A stretch of 64,000 nucleotides of DNA from Notospermus geniculatus (GCA_002633025.1 NMRB01000016.1:93458-157457), one strand, 5' to 3'; positions 36,277 through 48,584 are shown, numbered from the stretch's first letter. Numbers and translations are program-made. The notes: generated by a model not told the origin, from the sequence alone.

Positions 36277-38211
36277 TCATTGGCCAATTTTCATTTCCTC
36301 AAATCTGATAGAAACCAATCTCAAGATACAATGATTCCATTCCACCTGGATCGTGACGGCAGATGCTGGACATTTTATTCAATGCGTCTTGATCGTTGAA
36401 TATCAGCTTTCCTTATGTTATAACCTAGTACATTTCATTTTTGCGGTTCTAGAATCAGGTCTGCTGAAATTGGCAGGCACGAAAGTGACACGTCTTTCCA
36501 CGTGGTAAAGGGGCAGGGCCATTCTTCAGGGCCAATTTAGTGAAACTGAATTCATCAACCTCATGTGCATGTTTAAAGGGTTCGAAGTACACGTATTGTA
36601 TTTGCTGGGTCTATATCTAACAAGTTTTGTCAGCACTTGGTTTGGCTTCATGTTGCTGTGTCTTCCTTCCTGAGAAGCTGGCACAAATTTGCTTTCATAC
36701 GGAAAAACACGCATTCATTCCCTCCCAGTTGACGTTCAAATGCAATTTGTTTTCGCAAACTGTAGTCATGATCTATTAAAGACCGCCTAAGAACAACCAT
36801 AATTGGTGACTGAATGGATGATTAAAATAGCTTTGGCATGACTTAGCTACGGAGACTGTTGGTTATGCTGACCAACAAAAGAAATCGCGGAACGTAAACT
36901 GAATTCTGGCGAGTTGTGATATCAATTTAAGGAAGACTACATGTATATAGATCTAGGCCTGGGGGAAGCGTCAGTTCGTTGCCTGGATTCTTCGCTATTT
37001 ACCCAGCAAAGGGGTCCCTCAGAGTTCATAAGCGGACGAAAGGAGCCCACTTCATGTCAGACCATTGGTCAAACTGCCAGAAATGCTTGGCGTCTGAAGG
37101 AAGGTGTAACAAGATCCGGTACACTCCGTTTTGAGNTCATTGGCCAATTTTCATTTCCTCAAATCTGATAGAAACCAATCTCAAGATACAATGATTCCAT
37201 TCCACCTGGATCGTGACGGCAGATGCTGGACATTTTATTCAATGCGTCTTGATCGTTGAATATCAGCTTTCCTTATGTTATAACCTAGTACATTTCATTA
37301 TTGCGGTTCTAGAATCATGGGTCTGCTGAAATTGGCAGGCACGAAAGTGACACGTCTTTCCACGTGGTAAATGGGCAGGGCCATTCTTCAGGGCCAATTT
37401 AGTGGAACTGAATTCATCAACCTCATGTGCATGTTTAAAGGGTTCGAAGTACACGTATTGTAATTGCTGTATCAGTTGTTTAAGGTTTCGGATCACACAA
37501 AGGTAGGCCTACACAGGCCTAGGCCTACAGGGCCGTATTTAAAGGGGGCGAGGGGGGCAGTTGCCCCCCTGAGCCAACCAAAAAACGTGATTTTCATGCG
37601 GATTTTGGGCAAAAAACGGCAAAAAGAGGTCTTGCCGCCCTGAGAGGCTCCTGCCCCCCTGGACCAAAAAGTTAAATACGGCCCTGGCCTATATCTAACA
37701 AGTTTTGTCAGCACTTGGTTTGGCTTCATGTTGCTGTGTCTTCCTTCCTGAGAAGCTGGCACAAATTTGCTTTCATACGGAAAAACACCCATTCATTCCC
37801 TCCCAGTTGACGTTCAAATGCAATTTGTTTTCGCAAACTGTAGTCATGATCTATTAAAGACTGCCTAAGAACAACCATAATTGGTGACTGAATGGATGAT
37901 TAAAATAGCTTTGGCATGACTTAGCTACGGAGACTGTTGGTTATGCTGACCAACAAAAGAAATCGCGGAACGTAAACTGAATTCTGGCGAGTTGTGATAT
38001 CACATGTGAGACTACATGTACATAGATCTAGGCCTGGGGGGAGCGTCTGTTCGTTGCCTGGATTCTTCGCTATTTAGCAAGCAAAGGGGGTCCCTCAGAG
38101 TTCATGAGCGGACGAAAGGAGCCCACTTCATGTCAGACCATTGGTCAAACTGCCACAAATGCTTGGCGTCTGAAGGAAGGTGTAACAAGATCCGGTACAC
38201 TCCGTTTTGAG
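36277..38211. repeat. Direct duplication around a single N (37136), probable unmerged haplotypes
   Basis: Positions 36277-37135 and 37137-38211 are the same ~860-base sequence, starting TCATTGGCCAATTTTCATTT. The second copy is longer mainly by an insertion near 37470-37690 that contains a palindromic element. The other differences are small. As at 14705, the join is exactly at an N. Confidence 0.87.
37528..37686. mobile_element. CAGGGCCGTATTTAAA-ended element present in only one of the two copies
   Basis: The ends CAGGGCCGTATTTAAA and TTAAATACGGCCCTG are inverses. The interior has GGGGGGCAGTTGCCCCCCTG and ACGGCAAAAAGAGG. Its absence from the 36277-37135 copy marks it as a recent insertion or a polymorphic site. 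Confidence 0.78.
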
Positions 38212-40073
38212 TGGCTGATTTAAAGAATACGAAAATCCGTGTATGAGACTTCGTGTCTTCACAGAACATGTCACTAGGCTACATCTACACGCAGTTCGCA
38301 CCAAACTGCCGATTTTTCCTCAATTTTTTTGCTATTTATTCAAGGAATTACCGTATTTTTCGTTCACGTAATCGCCGTCAATAATTAAGTATTGATAACG
38401 CCGTCACTAAAGTTGCTGTCTTGCACAATGGGTATCGGCCATTAAAACTGTTCAGATTATAGGGTCGGAATAGTACTATTGTTTGATAAGTTGGTTTGCA
38501 CTACATGTTTTAATTGACTGTGCATGTTGATTACCCGTGCCAGGCCCAAAAACATCGTACCTGGTAATTAAGGTAAAACAAATTGTTGATAAAAAAGACC
38601 TGATGTGATCGCTGAAACAGTGCGGGACTGCTCTCTGATCAGCCAATCAGAATGTACGATGTAAATCACGTGCGCTGCAGATGCACCGTGATTTGGAGCC
38701 GTCTTTCGCAGGACGGAATGGGGAAAAAATCCGGTCTGGCGCGAGGATTTCCAGTGTAGCTTATAATTCATTGTCATTTTGACTCCCACGCGGATCATGA
38801 CGTGTGTTCTACTGAGCCGGTGCAAGGTTACTATTAAGAATCGAATGATGGATGGGTACGGGCGTGAGGGAAATAATCACGGGTAATCAGAAGTCGAGGT
38901 GAAGCAGCCTGTTTATACCTGACCCCTGGGTGATGTTCAGTTACAGTAGACTCGTCACTTTCACAACCTCGACCGTTCAATGCAAAAACTACATTCCTTT
39001 ATCATTAAAAATGTTCATCTCGTGTGTATGAGTAGAGGTGAATAGATTAAATTGTCGCTTTCATATTGATATGCCCAACGTAGTGTAGTTTATCGTAGGC
39101 CTACTGGTTGAATACTCACCGAAACATTGCACGAAACTGGATCTTTTGCACCGAGTGACACTTCACAGAATTGTCTGTTTGGTTGGGTCCGTTATGTTCA
39201 GATAGCGATATTCAACTTTCTGTTTTCTCCGGTAGATAGGCCAGATATAAGCCTTTATGCATGCACCTGTATATTTATGTCTAAGATATGATATTCGACG
39301 ATCTCCGCTATGAAAGTACCACCTTTACAACGTACCGGAGACGGTGGACATTGAGAAATGTCAATGCACGAGTCCGTGCCTCTTTTTCCGTTTTAGCAAT
39401 CAAACAAATTGATGGTTCGTTATGGTCCTCAGCTACAAAACCCTAGAGCAATTACCGATTCTGTCCAAAGACCAGTCGTTTGTGAATGTCAAGGAAAAAC
39501 TAGGTTGCGTAGACGGTTCTTCTAAAGGGAGGAAAAGGAGGTTGTACACACGTTTTAGAAGTAAAAGATTGCGATTGGTTGGGCGCCCGGGGGCAGTGAT
39601 GAAATACACGTTAGATGTGGCTCGATATGAATGGCGCGTGTAATTTTACCGACGATTCTTCGTCGGAAAGACGAGGATGCGGCGACACTTCTCCATCTGC
39701 GTAGATAGGGTAAATTAAGGAGACATTTCTCCAAGTGTTATAAAAACCAGAAGCTTTGCCGAGAGGTTACTCGCTCATGCCTGAATCAAAGGTCGGAGAA
39801 TTTTCAACCAGACCACATGCAGAATGAGCTAGCGGCATTACCAGTGATCCCGTCAAGCAATTACATTGAACAAGTTGAAAGACATCCTCTGGTTAGGAGA
39901 ATTTTTCACTGGCTGTTCGCACCGGCAAGATTCCCACGTATAATATTCATGGTTGGCGGCAATTACATGCATTTTGGGAAATTGAAAGTGCAGTCGTGTA
40001 TTGCCAAGAAACAGACGTGTATGTATAGGGAAACATTTCGATAACCGGTCTTGAAACAGACTCGTACTGGACC

Positions 40074-40224
40074 CTTGGCCGGAGCTTGACGGGGGGGGGG
40101 GGGTGCAAATTGTACCGAACGACGAGTTCATCATGCAGATTTTGGCTGCAAAATAGTAAAAAAGGCGCAAAATGGCAAAAAGAGGGTTATGACCCCCTCG
40201 ACCAAAACGCTAGCTACGGCCCTG
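40074..40224. mobile_element. Relative of the 37528 element with a 13-G run
   Basis: It shares GGCAAAAAGAGG, CCCCCTCGACCAAAA and the end TACGGCCCTGG with the element at 37528-37686. The left end is a run of 13 Gs at 40091-40103. The left terminus is not well defined. Confidence 0.5.
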
Positions 40225-40456
40225 GAATTTGTGCGACGATCGTCATCAATGACGTTCGTAAAGTCACATATCTGATCGACTCTCTTGGCAGAAGAACAGG
40301 TTGTGCTAATCATGCAAGCACGTTCGACCACTTTTGTCCGTGTCAATTTCCAGTGGTTTGTTACAAGTTTTAAGGACACAGTAGTTACAGGGAGAAGCAA
40401 GAGACCTGCCCTGTCGTTTATGATTTTGAAAATGTGATTGATGAAACATGACTTAC

Positions 40457-40813
40457 TTGAATGGCATTTGTGACGTTCCATCCAGCTTGCCAGGCTGAAA
40501 TTAAGTTCCTCCTTTTCGGTTCCGAACCTCTCCGGCCTCCAACATCCTCTTCGAGGTTACTAAACCCGCCGTTCTGCTTCTCCGACCCCTCGTACCCCGG
40601 ATATCCCGTCGTGCCATCCTCCCCTATGAGTTTACCGTTACCATTCGGGATTGTGTTGACATTTGGTGTGTTAAACTCAGTCTCTGAGGCGGCAGAAAAC
40701 TCGGTGTCAGAGCGATCAAACCTGGCAAAGTTCAGTTTCTCTTCATTCGTACCGGTGAATGGTAGAATATTCCTTAGAGTGCGAAAGGTACTGAAGAAAC
40801 TTAATCCCGGCAT
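40457..40813 (-). CDS. SLC32A1: Vesicular inhibitory amino acid transporter, exon 1 (cytosolic N-terminus)
   Basis: This exon encodes the first 119 residues. The ATG is the CAT at 40811-40813 on the + strand, and an in-frame TGA lies seven codons upstream, so the start is firm. The exon ends AWQAGWNVTNAIQ followed by GTAAGT. Vertebrate VIAAT has AWEAGWNVTNAIQ directly before GMF, which is how exon 2 (11214-12464) begins. Upstream the tail is Gly/Asn/Glu-rich and poorly conserved, as in the whole family, where it is the cytosolic region before the first helix. The splice is phase 0. The upstream sequence (40814-41460) should contain the promoter, but I see no clear core element. Confidence 0.93.
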
Positions 40814-41724
40814 CTTCAAGCCTTCTTCAAGTCATCCCAATGATACTCCTTCAAACATCAGCGCTGACTCACCATTCCTCGCCGCTATGAAAGTTTCTGA
40901 AAGTTGAATCCACCGCCGATCACCTGTGACAGTGTTCCGAGTCGATGGCCCCCTCCTCCGTCGTTAGGCCGGTCTTACATCGAGTGCTTCAAGAACGGTT
41001 CGTTCTTAGTCAAGCCGCTGCTAGCGCGCTGCCGTCAATGCTATTAGCATAAGGTCCCAACGGCAATCAATATCAGGAGACTTAACTAGCATTAGCAATG
41101 GTCGTGGAAACATAAAAGTTATTTGCAGAGGTATGCACCGCAAAGTCGGTAACTTAATTCTCCTGGCACAAATCTAGTTGTGCCTGACGTGGGCTAACCT
41201 ATGATAGGGAGTTGATTTGAAGAAACAGCAATAACAGTACTGAGAACTTATATCGAAAATTGTACTAATCAATACACGTGAAATATTAATCACATCTGCA
41301 TGGAGAGGCAGGCTATAGCGCTCTATTAAGCTCGAGTAACACCCCGGATGTGAAACATGCCTTCCCGTCGTACGAGCGCGGTTTTTGTGACGTAAACAGC
41401 AGAATGCGTCACGTGATAGTAGTTCTCTCGTCTGCCTTTTCGCAGCTGATGACCACAAAACACGTCAAGTGTTTGTCAAGTTTTCTCTTTGTCAACCCCT
41501 CACTGGGGTACACTGTAAAACAAAGAGTGTTTCCCTGTATCTCTTTGTGGAAAAGTCATGGTCTCTCTAGCAGTTTTTGTATCGAAACACTGAGATTTGG
41601 GGAACATTAGAAAACGTTACAGGTCTTCAGCAACATTTGTGGCCACGTAAACTTGCTCTCTCAGCACAAAGCTATAACCGAAGCAAAACTATAACCTTTG
41701 TGTACCATTCGTGTCACCCTCTAA

Positions 41725-41870
41725 AGCGGGGTTCATTGGCACACGGATTTTGTCCGATTCAGGTCCGTAAAGATCTATCAAATTGACTTTTGCGTTGCCG
41801 TATCCGGAAAACTAGGGGCAAACGGACTGAAAACGGACCAACCGGATCCGTGCGCCAATGAATCCTGCTT
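41725..41870. mobile_element. Foldback element, GTTCATTGGCACACGGAT ends
   Basis: The left end AGCGGGGTTCATTGGCACAC and the right end GTGCGCCAATGAATCCTGCT are inverses with a few mismatches. The inner arms share GGACCAACCGG-type and CCGATTCAGGTCCG-type sequence. Confidence 0.7.
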
Positions 41871-44479
41871 GAATGTCTGACCGAAATATTGGACAACTTC
41901 TTGCTATCAGCAGTGTCGTGCATTCACCTTTCATACCTCTGGTGCTCAAGGACAGAGAAAGCTGGAAGTAACTCAAGCACAAATTCATACTCTCTTGTCA
42001 ATACTACACCAACTGCGGTGAATGGACATGAGGACGGGCATCATAGCGGTGTGCACACATGGCTTCGCATAATATCATGAAACAATCGATGAGTTGAAGG
42101 TTCTCGCATCCTATATTCAAAAACTTTTAGCCCATGTCATTTTTCGTTTGTAAGGCTTCGTTTGGGTAGCGATGGGCCAAAATAGATCTAATTCACAGCA
42201 CCAATGGCCCCTACCAGTTTAGTACTTAAAGATAATATATCACGACTTCATTGTTTACATTGAATGTTTGTAAACATGGATGTTTACATTATGTTATTTT
42301 GGACTTTTGCGACATGCCAACCCACCAAAGTGAATATTTTTGGAATCAACAGAATTTCTATAGGGGCATGCCACCAACAAATTACTCATAAGACAAAGAA
42401 AGACTGGACATAAACAAATAAAATGTAAATAAACAATGAATTTCGTGGCCCGCGAAAATACCCGTGATACGTTATCTTTAACAGTCATGTCGATGTTCAC
42501 TTTTTGACACTTGGCCTGCGTGGAAGAAGCAGACTAGAAGTGTTCGATCTTTAACAACCCCCTTTCCGAAAAATTTAAGTCAGTAGAAAAATCCAACTCA
42601 GTCTTCAAAGGAAAGAAAAGAAGTCAGAGCAAATTCCATTAGACTACATATTTGAAATCTGGTGCAGCTGCGTAATAGCGAATTTCGATGACAAAAAAGC
42701 ATTTGACATCAGCTCGGAAAGTCTCATAAAGCAAGAAATCTTATCCGCAGCCACAGAGTACATTGTTTGATGACATGTAATTCAGTTCAAGGAACCCGTC
42801 GAGCAAGTACTTCACGAATCCTCCATTGAGTCGGAAAGATTCCGTCGAAAAAAGCCCCCGTGTATCAATTTTCTTTGCATGACACCCATCAATACCGTTG
42901 TTCAGCAGCCAACCAAGGCTTGGATTACCCGAACCCGAGCAGGCGCGGTGTTCCTAGCTCTTTGTCGATATTCCCCATGGATTCTCCGAGTTTTCCGATA
43001 CTTTCAACTCGATCACAGCGACCGGGCGTGAAATCATAAAACGCATGGACACGCTCGGAATTCGGCATATTTTCCGATAGCAGGTGTTCACGAATCGAAC
43101 ACTCGGTGGTGATGAGTTGAAAAATCACAGGAGAAGCGACATGGCGACGTTTTGATATTGCGTCTGTCCCTGGAAAGCATATCATGGAAACGGACAAATA
43201 CTCTTAACGAGAGGTGTAAGGATTGATGGTCACGAATAAAGTTCCAAGAACAAATACCATCGGCCCATCCAGCATCGATGTTCTCGTTGGCGCGGCCTCG
43301 TTCCAGATTTAACTGACCTGAAAGAACACGGGATCATCTCTTATGTTGATTTTCTTCTATTCAAGATTCTCTACGTTACATAAAAAAACAATTACAAAGA
43401 CACTGACAATCATGAAATAATAGTCACATAGAAAGAACCAGCCCTAGGCAAAATACCATAAAGTGGCTGAATCTGGAACACATGAGTGCAAATGCTAAAA
43501 AACACTACGATAAAATTTCATAAGCCACACCTACAGAAGTAAATCCAGGTGCCGTAATGATTTAGGCTAGGGCGTTCAAAAACATTGGTGGGGAACATTT
43601 CGACAACGAGGCCTGGAGTTTACCCGGATATGGGTAGAGAATGCAGTTGGTTGGAAAACAGGCGAATCGTGGTGATAGGAATCATCGGCTTGGCCTGCGT
43701 TGTATCATATCCTCGACATTTTGAATTCATCTTTGAGTATTTGGACGAGTCTGTTTGACAGCGAAGCTGCTCTGGTCACATCGTCAACACTCCCTCACGC
43801 CTCGTTATACCTTTATGTCAAGTCTCGTCTCATCTCTAGATACAAAAAGTTACAAAATCAGACCAGCTACGTCAATTATCTTTCACATTGGCTTCTTTAG
43901 CGGAGTGTCCGTGCCAGATGACCGTACTCCTGGAAGACGAGTCACCGATCCACGCCTCGGAGACCCTCTCTAGCAGCTCGAGGCTCTCTACGGGTCGATA
44001 TCAGCTCTCCATGACAGCTCATCTCGAGTGTTGGTTACAAGTAAGGACATCACTTCAACGTATATACACCCATCTTCACTCAAGCAGCACCTGAGTGAGA
44101 GACGACGAATGGCAGAGCCAGCATCAGAAGCCAATGGAGGTGACTAATTCGTCATGCACCTATTCACTGATATTTTTATTTTGGCCTAAATTTGCTCCTC
44201 TTGCTCCCAGTCTAGATAGCACTTTTTAGGTAGATGACCGTCTTCATATTTGATTCACCGTTCAGTTATGGTAATAATAGGGAGTTTAAGAAATCAAATG
44301 ATAAACGTTAACTTTACGACAACATTATTTTTGTACTGAAAATGCAATGTAAAATCTGGCGAATTCACAGTATGAAAAATAACGTTGTCGTGAAGTCAAC
44401 GTTTGTCGTTTGGTTTCTTAAACTCCCTATTGTTTATAACGTTTTCTACTGTTTACCCCAATCTCAGTGTTTCCCTATA

Positions 44480-45135
44480 AGGCTGCGTATCCAGGCTGTT
44501 CGCTTGTGCAGTTTTTCCCTGTTCCGTGTTCGCTTGTGTGCCTGTCACCACTCGGCCAGTGTGTCGACGTCCCGGTCTTCCACACACTGGCACTTTTGGG
44601 GCTCAAAAGCCGTGAACACCACTAGATGGCACTCCACTGGGCTCCAGCCAATCACCGCGCTTTCCGCAAAAACTAAGCGAATGCCCGTGCCCGTGCTGCC
44701 ACCAAGCGGTCTTCGCGACTGTTAATCTCTAAGGGCCGTATGCACCAAACGAAGATTATCTTGAACTCAGGTTGAGCCACAACTTTTCCATTGTTCAGGT
44801 TTGCCAGGGTATGATGTGACAATGGAAAAGTTGTGGCTCAACCTGAGTTCAAGATAATCTTCGCTTGGTGCATACAGCCCTAAAAGAGCCACACGCGGGG
44901 AGTGTGACACAACGAAGGGTGAGCCCGTAGCGTCTGGCCAAGCGAGACTAGCCTGCCACATGGACAATGAACCTTTGTTTGACTTATTGGTCGTTCCCAT
45001 AGGCTGTACCGTGCGAACCTTTCCCACTGTTCACGGCACATGCCCTCTTGATTGGGAACATAGGGCATGAACATGCTCATTCTTTTGCCACAAGTCCACA
45101 ACGCCACAAGCGAACAACCTATGGATACGCAGCTT
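44480..45135. mobile_element. Outer foldback element with a nested palindrome
   Basis: The ends GGCTGCGTATCCAGGCTGTT and the inverse near 45110-45135 (CAAGCGAACAACCTATGGAT, then ACGCAGC) bound a ~650-base element. Sub-terminal GTTCGCTTGTG / CACAAGCGAAC repeats support this. Inside, 44730-44882 is a second palindrome: AAGGGCCGTATGCACCAAAC against a GGTGCATACAGCCCT end, with arms containing AAGATTATCTTGAACTCAGG. This looks like one MITE inserted in another. Confidence 0.78.
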
Positions 45136-45138
45136 CGA

Positions 45139-45272
45139 ATCCACTGTCGCGATTTGGGCTTGAGACGGGGTTGCGGTCCCTTGCGATCGCCTTATATGGC
45201 AATCCGAAGTCCTTATATGGTAACCGCAAGGGAACGCAACCGCGTCTCAAGCCAAAATCGCGACAGTGGATC
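45139..45272. mobile_element. Palindromic MITE, ATCCACTGTCGCGATTT ends
   Basis: The arms (45139-45185 and 45225-45272) are reverse complements: GGGCTTGAGACGGGGTTGCG against CGCAACCGCGTCTCAAGCC. The centre has two GTCCTTATATGG-like steps. It abuts the 44480-45135 element. Confidence 0.82.
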
Positions 45273-46700
45273 ACCCGCTTAAAAGAGAGCTGCAGAGAGC
45301 ATGACTTTTCAAAAGCAGTCACCCTCGCCGTCACATTGCACCCCATGAGGAGAAACACGGAGAAACGGGATTACCGGTGTACTTCACACGGCAGGACCTC
45401 AGAGCATCCTAACGACCGCACTACTGAACCAGTATGTGCCATCCACCCGATTTCAGACCGAACAAGCTACGAAGCTACCACGATGGAACTCCGACACACA
45501 CGCCACCCCGTAGAACGTTCTATAAACGGCGGAGGTAAGTGAAAGACTGGTTGGGCAGTCATCACGTTCTATAACCGGCGGAGGTAAGTGAAATTAAAGA
45601 ACTGTTGGGCAGGGCAGTCATCACTTTATGCTTTTGTTACATTATATATTAACGGAATGATCAGCATTGTATTAGATTTTATTGTATTAGAAAGCTCGTA
45701 TTAAGAAAGATTCTAATTGTATCTCACAGCATTGGGTTTCTACCATGGTTCTCCTGGTAGCATCCGCGTCTGCTGATCCTTACTGTACCGCTTTGTATCC
45801 TCCAGATGTCTCTGGTGGTGGTAAGTTTAGTCGCAAACTGACCTCGTGAGATCCCTGTAGTTTCCATTGTCTACTGACTGCCAATGATATGGTAGCGGAG
45901 CGTAGGACTTTTTTTCACTATGAAGTTGAGATGGTGCAGCCATTTGGCCACTTTGTTCAAAATTACGAGGAAAGAACACCTTCAACAGGCAGCAAAAGAC
46001 AGAACGATAACACACATTGTATGTTCATGTACAGTTGCTCTCGAAAGTTTATGTTCGAAAGTTGTATGTTCATGTACAGTTGCACTCGAAAGTTTATGAA
46101 CCCCGACAGAGAAATATAAATCACGAGTTTCTACCTTCCTTAAGGAAAATTGGCTGTCGCCAATATTCTTGTCCTTGGATACCACGGGCGGGGGGAGGGC
46201 CAGAGGTGGCTTTAGGGACGTATCATCCTTGCACCTCAGCATTTCCGTCGCTACGCCTCCTCACACAGAATCGCGAGAGAAAAGCGACGCTCGCAATGAC
46301 AATGCAAAAATAGAAAATTTTGAATGTTTCGATTGAAAATGGTGACTACATGACCCACAAATATTCGAAGTACACATTTCAACACTGACAAATACTGATT
46401 TTTTTCCTTCGAAGTTCAAGGCCGAATTGTTGTTGCTTTCGCCCGAGGTGAAGTTTTTTCTTGATATGACTGAATGACCAATTAACGTGATTGACTAACT
46501 GGTCCCTTTGAAAATTTACATCGATGAATGAATGAAACTGCTGAAGCACTTGACCACAGCGACATGTTTATTCCGTTTCAAATGAATACAGTGCAGCAAT
46601 CTGAAAATTTACAACAATGAAGTGAAAAACATAGAAATACATGTACATGTAATAATTATGTCTACCACACTGAGCTAGTGCATAGGCCTACACTTTATTC

Positions 46701-47036
46701 ATACCACGAATATAAATGCTGATATTCCACGAATATAAATGCTGATATTCCACGAATATAAATGCTGATATTCCACGAATATAAATGCTGATATTACACG
46801 TCGAATATAAATACCGATATTCCACGAATATAAATGCTGATATTCCACGAATATAAATGCTGATATTACACGAATATAAATGGCTGATATTCCACGAATA
46901 TAAATGGCTGATATTCCACGAATATAAATGGCTGATATTACACGAATATAAATGGCTGATATTACACGAATATAAATGGCTGATATTCCACGAATATAAA
47001 TGGCTGATATTACACGAATATAAATGGCTGATATTC
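46701..47036 (+). repeat. Minisatellite, 23-bp units switching to 24-bp units
   Basis: About 14 units of GCTGATATTCCACGAATATAAAT lie at 46701-47036. Units from about 46718 to 46859 are mostly 23 bp; from 46859 on they are 24 bp, with an extra G (GGCTGATATT). Two unit variants, TTCCACG and TTACACG, alternate. Because 24 is a multiple of 3, both strands show long repetitive open frames, which I do not regard as genes. The right end runs into a CATATGAATAAAG-family fragment. Confidence 0.93.
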
Positions 47037-47394
47037 ATAAAAGCTAGAAAATGCTTTTACCTTCTAGTTTTGTAGTGTATTTATTTTAATATATTGGCCC
47101 TCTCTGTGTAATATTAAAGTATTTGTAAAAAGTATTTACATGTATGCTACACTCTAAAACATTTCGCTCGTACCGACAAGCTGGAACTCGTTCTCAGCCA
47201 TATGCTTGGTCTATCTCAACTGACAAGTTTTCAACTTGTCATCCCCGGGTAAAGACATCGTATCATTGAAACAAATACATCTTGTCATTCAGGCTAAACA
47301 AAAATTAAAAATTATGCGCCAAGAGACTGTTATACGGTAGTTACAACAGGTACAACATGACAACAGGTACATATGACAGAAAAACCCCACCTAA

Positions 47395-47480
47395 TTTCAG
47401 AGCCTACGACGGGATTCGATCCTACGACCTATGAAACATACAATCTACTAGACATAACCCCTAAACCCACGCGGCTAATG
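47395..47480 (-). other. tRNA-like SINE remnant
   Basis: The minus strand has TAGCCGCGTGGGTTTAGGGG (A-box-like) and GGATCGAATCCC (B-box-like). The spacing is close to a tRNA, but the acceptor ends do not pair. Probably a SINE head rather than a tRNA gene. Confidence 0.4.
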
Positions 47481-47680
47481 AGGCAACGATGGTGACAGCA
47501 TGAAAGTGGGCGATGAATGTGAGGGAAGCGCATGCGCAATAATGTCCTGTCACCTGCAACTTATTGCCATAACTACTTTTTTTAACTGGACAAACCGAAC
47601 TCGTCACAGAGATGTGCGACTCGCCATGACTAATGCATATCGTCAATATTCGCAGACAAGTTGCGGTGACAAGAATTTTT

Positions 47681-48584
47681 AGCTCATCTTTGGTGAGCTC
47701 TTACAATGGTGGTGCGTCCGTCGTCGTCGTTGTCCGTTAGCAGGGCACGTTTCGTGGGGCTATTGATCCGAAACTTGGTACATATATACCCCTAGGTCAG
47801 AGGACCTATGACACCAAGTTTCGGTCCAATTCGATTCTTTGCTTGGCCACCAGATGGCCAAAACCAAAAACACAAAAAGTGCAATAACTCCTGAACTAAC
47901 AACTGGATCACCTCCAAATTTTTATCATAGGTGTATCTAATTAGGATACGTACCATATATAACGGGTTTTTGATTTGACCTACTTTTGAAGGTCACAGAG
48001 GTCAAAGTTGTATAAAAGTAACGAACCTGTCACAGTTCGTCATTATTTCATAGAGCGACTTCATATCTTGCACAAACGTGTATTAGAGGGGTACCTTCAA
48101 AAATACCGAGTTTGGGTGTGATCGGACATCCAATATGGCCGCCAGGTGGCGTAACCTGAAAATCGTCTGAGTGTTATAACACAGGGACGGCTTGACCCGG
48201 AGTGCTCAAACTTGATATGTACCTCCCTCTAGATGATCTTTAGGTGCACGTCAAATTTTGGCCCGATTGGACATCCAATATGGCCACCAGGTGGCATAAC
48301 CCGGAAATCATCAAAGTGCTATAACTGAGGAATTACTTGACCCAGAGTGCTCAAATGTGCTGTGTAGATCCCTCTAAATGACCTATACAGTATGTGCATG
48401 TGATGTCTTGGCACGATCGGACATCCAATATGGCCGCCAGGTGGCATAACACGCACATCATCAAAGTCCTGTAACTTGGGAATAACTTGACCAAGATAGC
48501 TCATAACTGATATGTGGTACCTCCCTCTGTCATTACACTATTATGTCCAACAGGTGAGCACATGGTCTATGAGCCATTTCATTT
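47681..48584 (+). mobile_element. AGCTCACC element, copy 2
   Basis: It starts AGCTCATCTTTGGTGAGCTC, where copy 1 has AGCTCACCGTGGTGAGCT. It then follows copy 1 module by module: ACATATATACCCCTA, GGTCACAGAGGTCAAAGTT, and CCAGGTGGC phrases near 48142, 48287 and 48437. It ends GGTGAGCACATGGTCTATGAG. It has fewer internal ~145-bp modules than copy 1. Confidence 0.87.

Larger units (their letters stand above)
12465..40456 (-). other. 28-kb intron of SLC32A1
   Basis: The donor GTAAGT (40451-40456, minus strand) and acceptor CATTACAG fit one intron, phase 0, between codons for NAIQ and GMF. It contains two N-bounded duplications, at least four SINE pieces and about ten palindromic elements, all listed separately. 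Stretches such as 12500-14060, 15300-17860, 20250-22970, 23620-27700, 28300-29790, 32310-33210, 34310-36270 and 38220-40070 have no feature I can name. The open frames there are short, overlap on both strands and match nothing I know. Conserved enhancers may be present but cannot be seen without comparison. Confidence 0.85.
40814..47680. other. Intergenic spacer between SLC32A1 and the divergent GPCR gene
   Basis: It contains the presumed SLC32A1 promoter at the left and several foldback elements and a minisatellite, listed separately. A 63-codon frame at 41889-42080 and others near 42925-43200, 43700-44090 and 45048-45540 have no recognisable features. The stretch 42100-44470 shows nothing I can name. 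Confidence 0.6.

Noticed and set aside
46688-47075. Long repetitive frames on both strands (NISHLYS-type and HEYKWLI-type repeats)
   Set aside because: They are products of the 23/24-bp minisatellite, whose 24-bp part is a multiple of 3. There is no start context, and both strands are equally open.
47395-47480. tRNA gene
   Set aside because: B-box-like sequence without a foldable cloverleaf.
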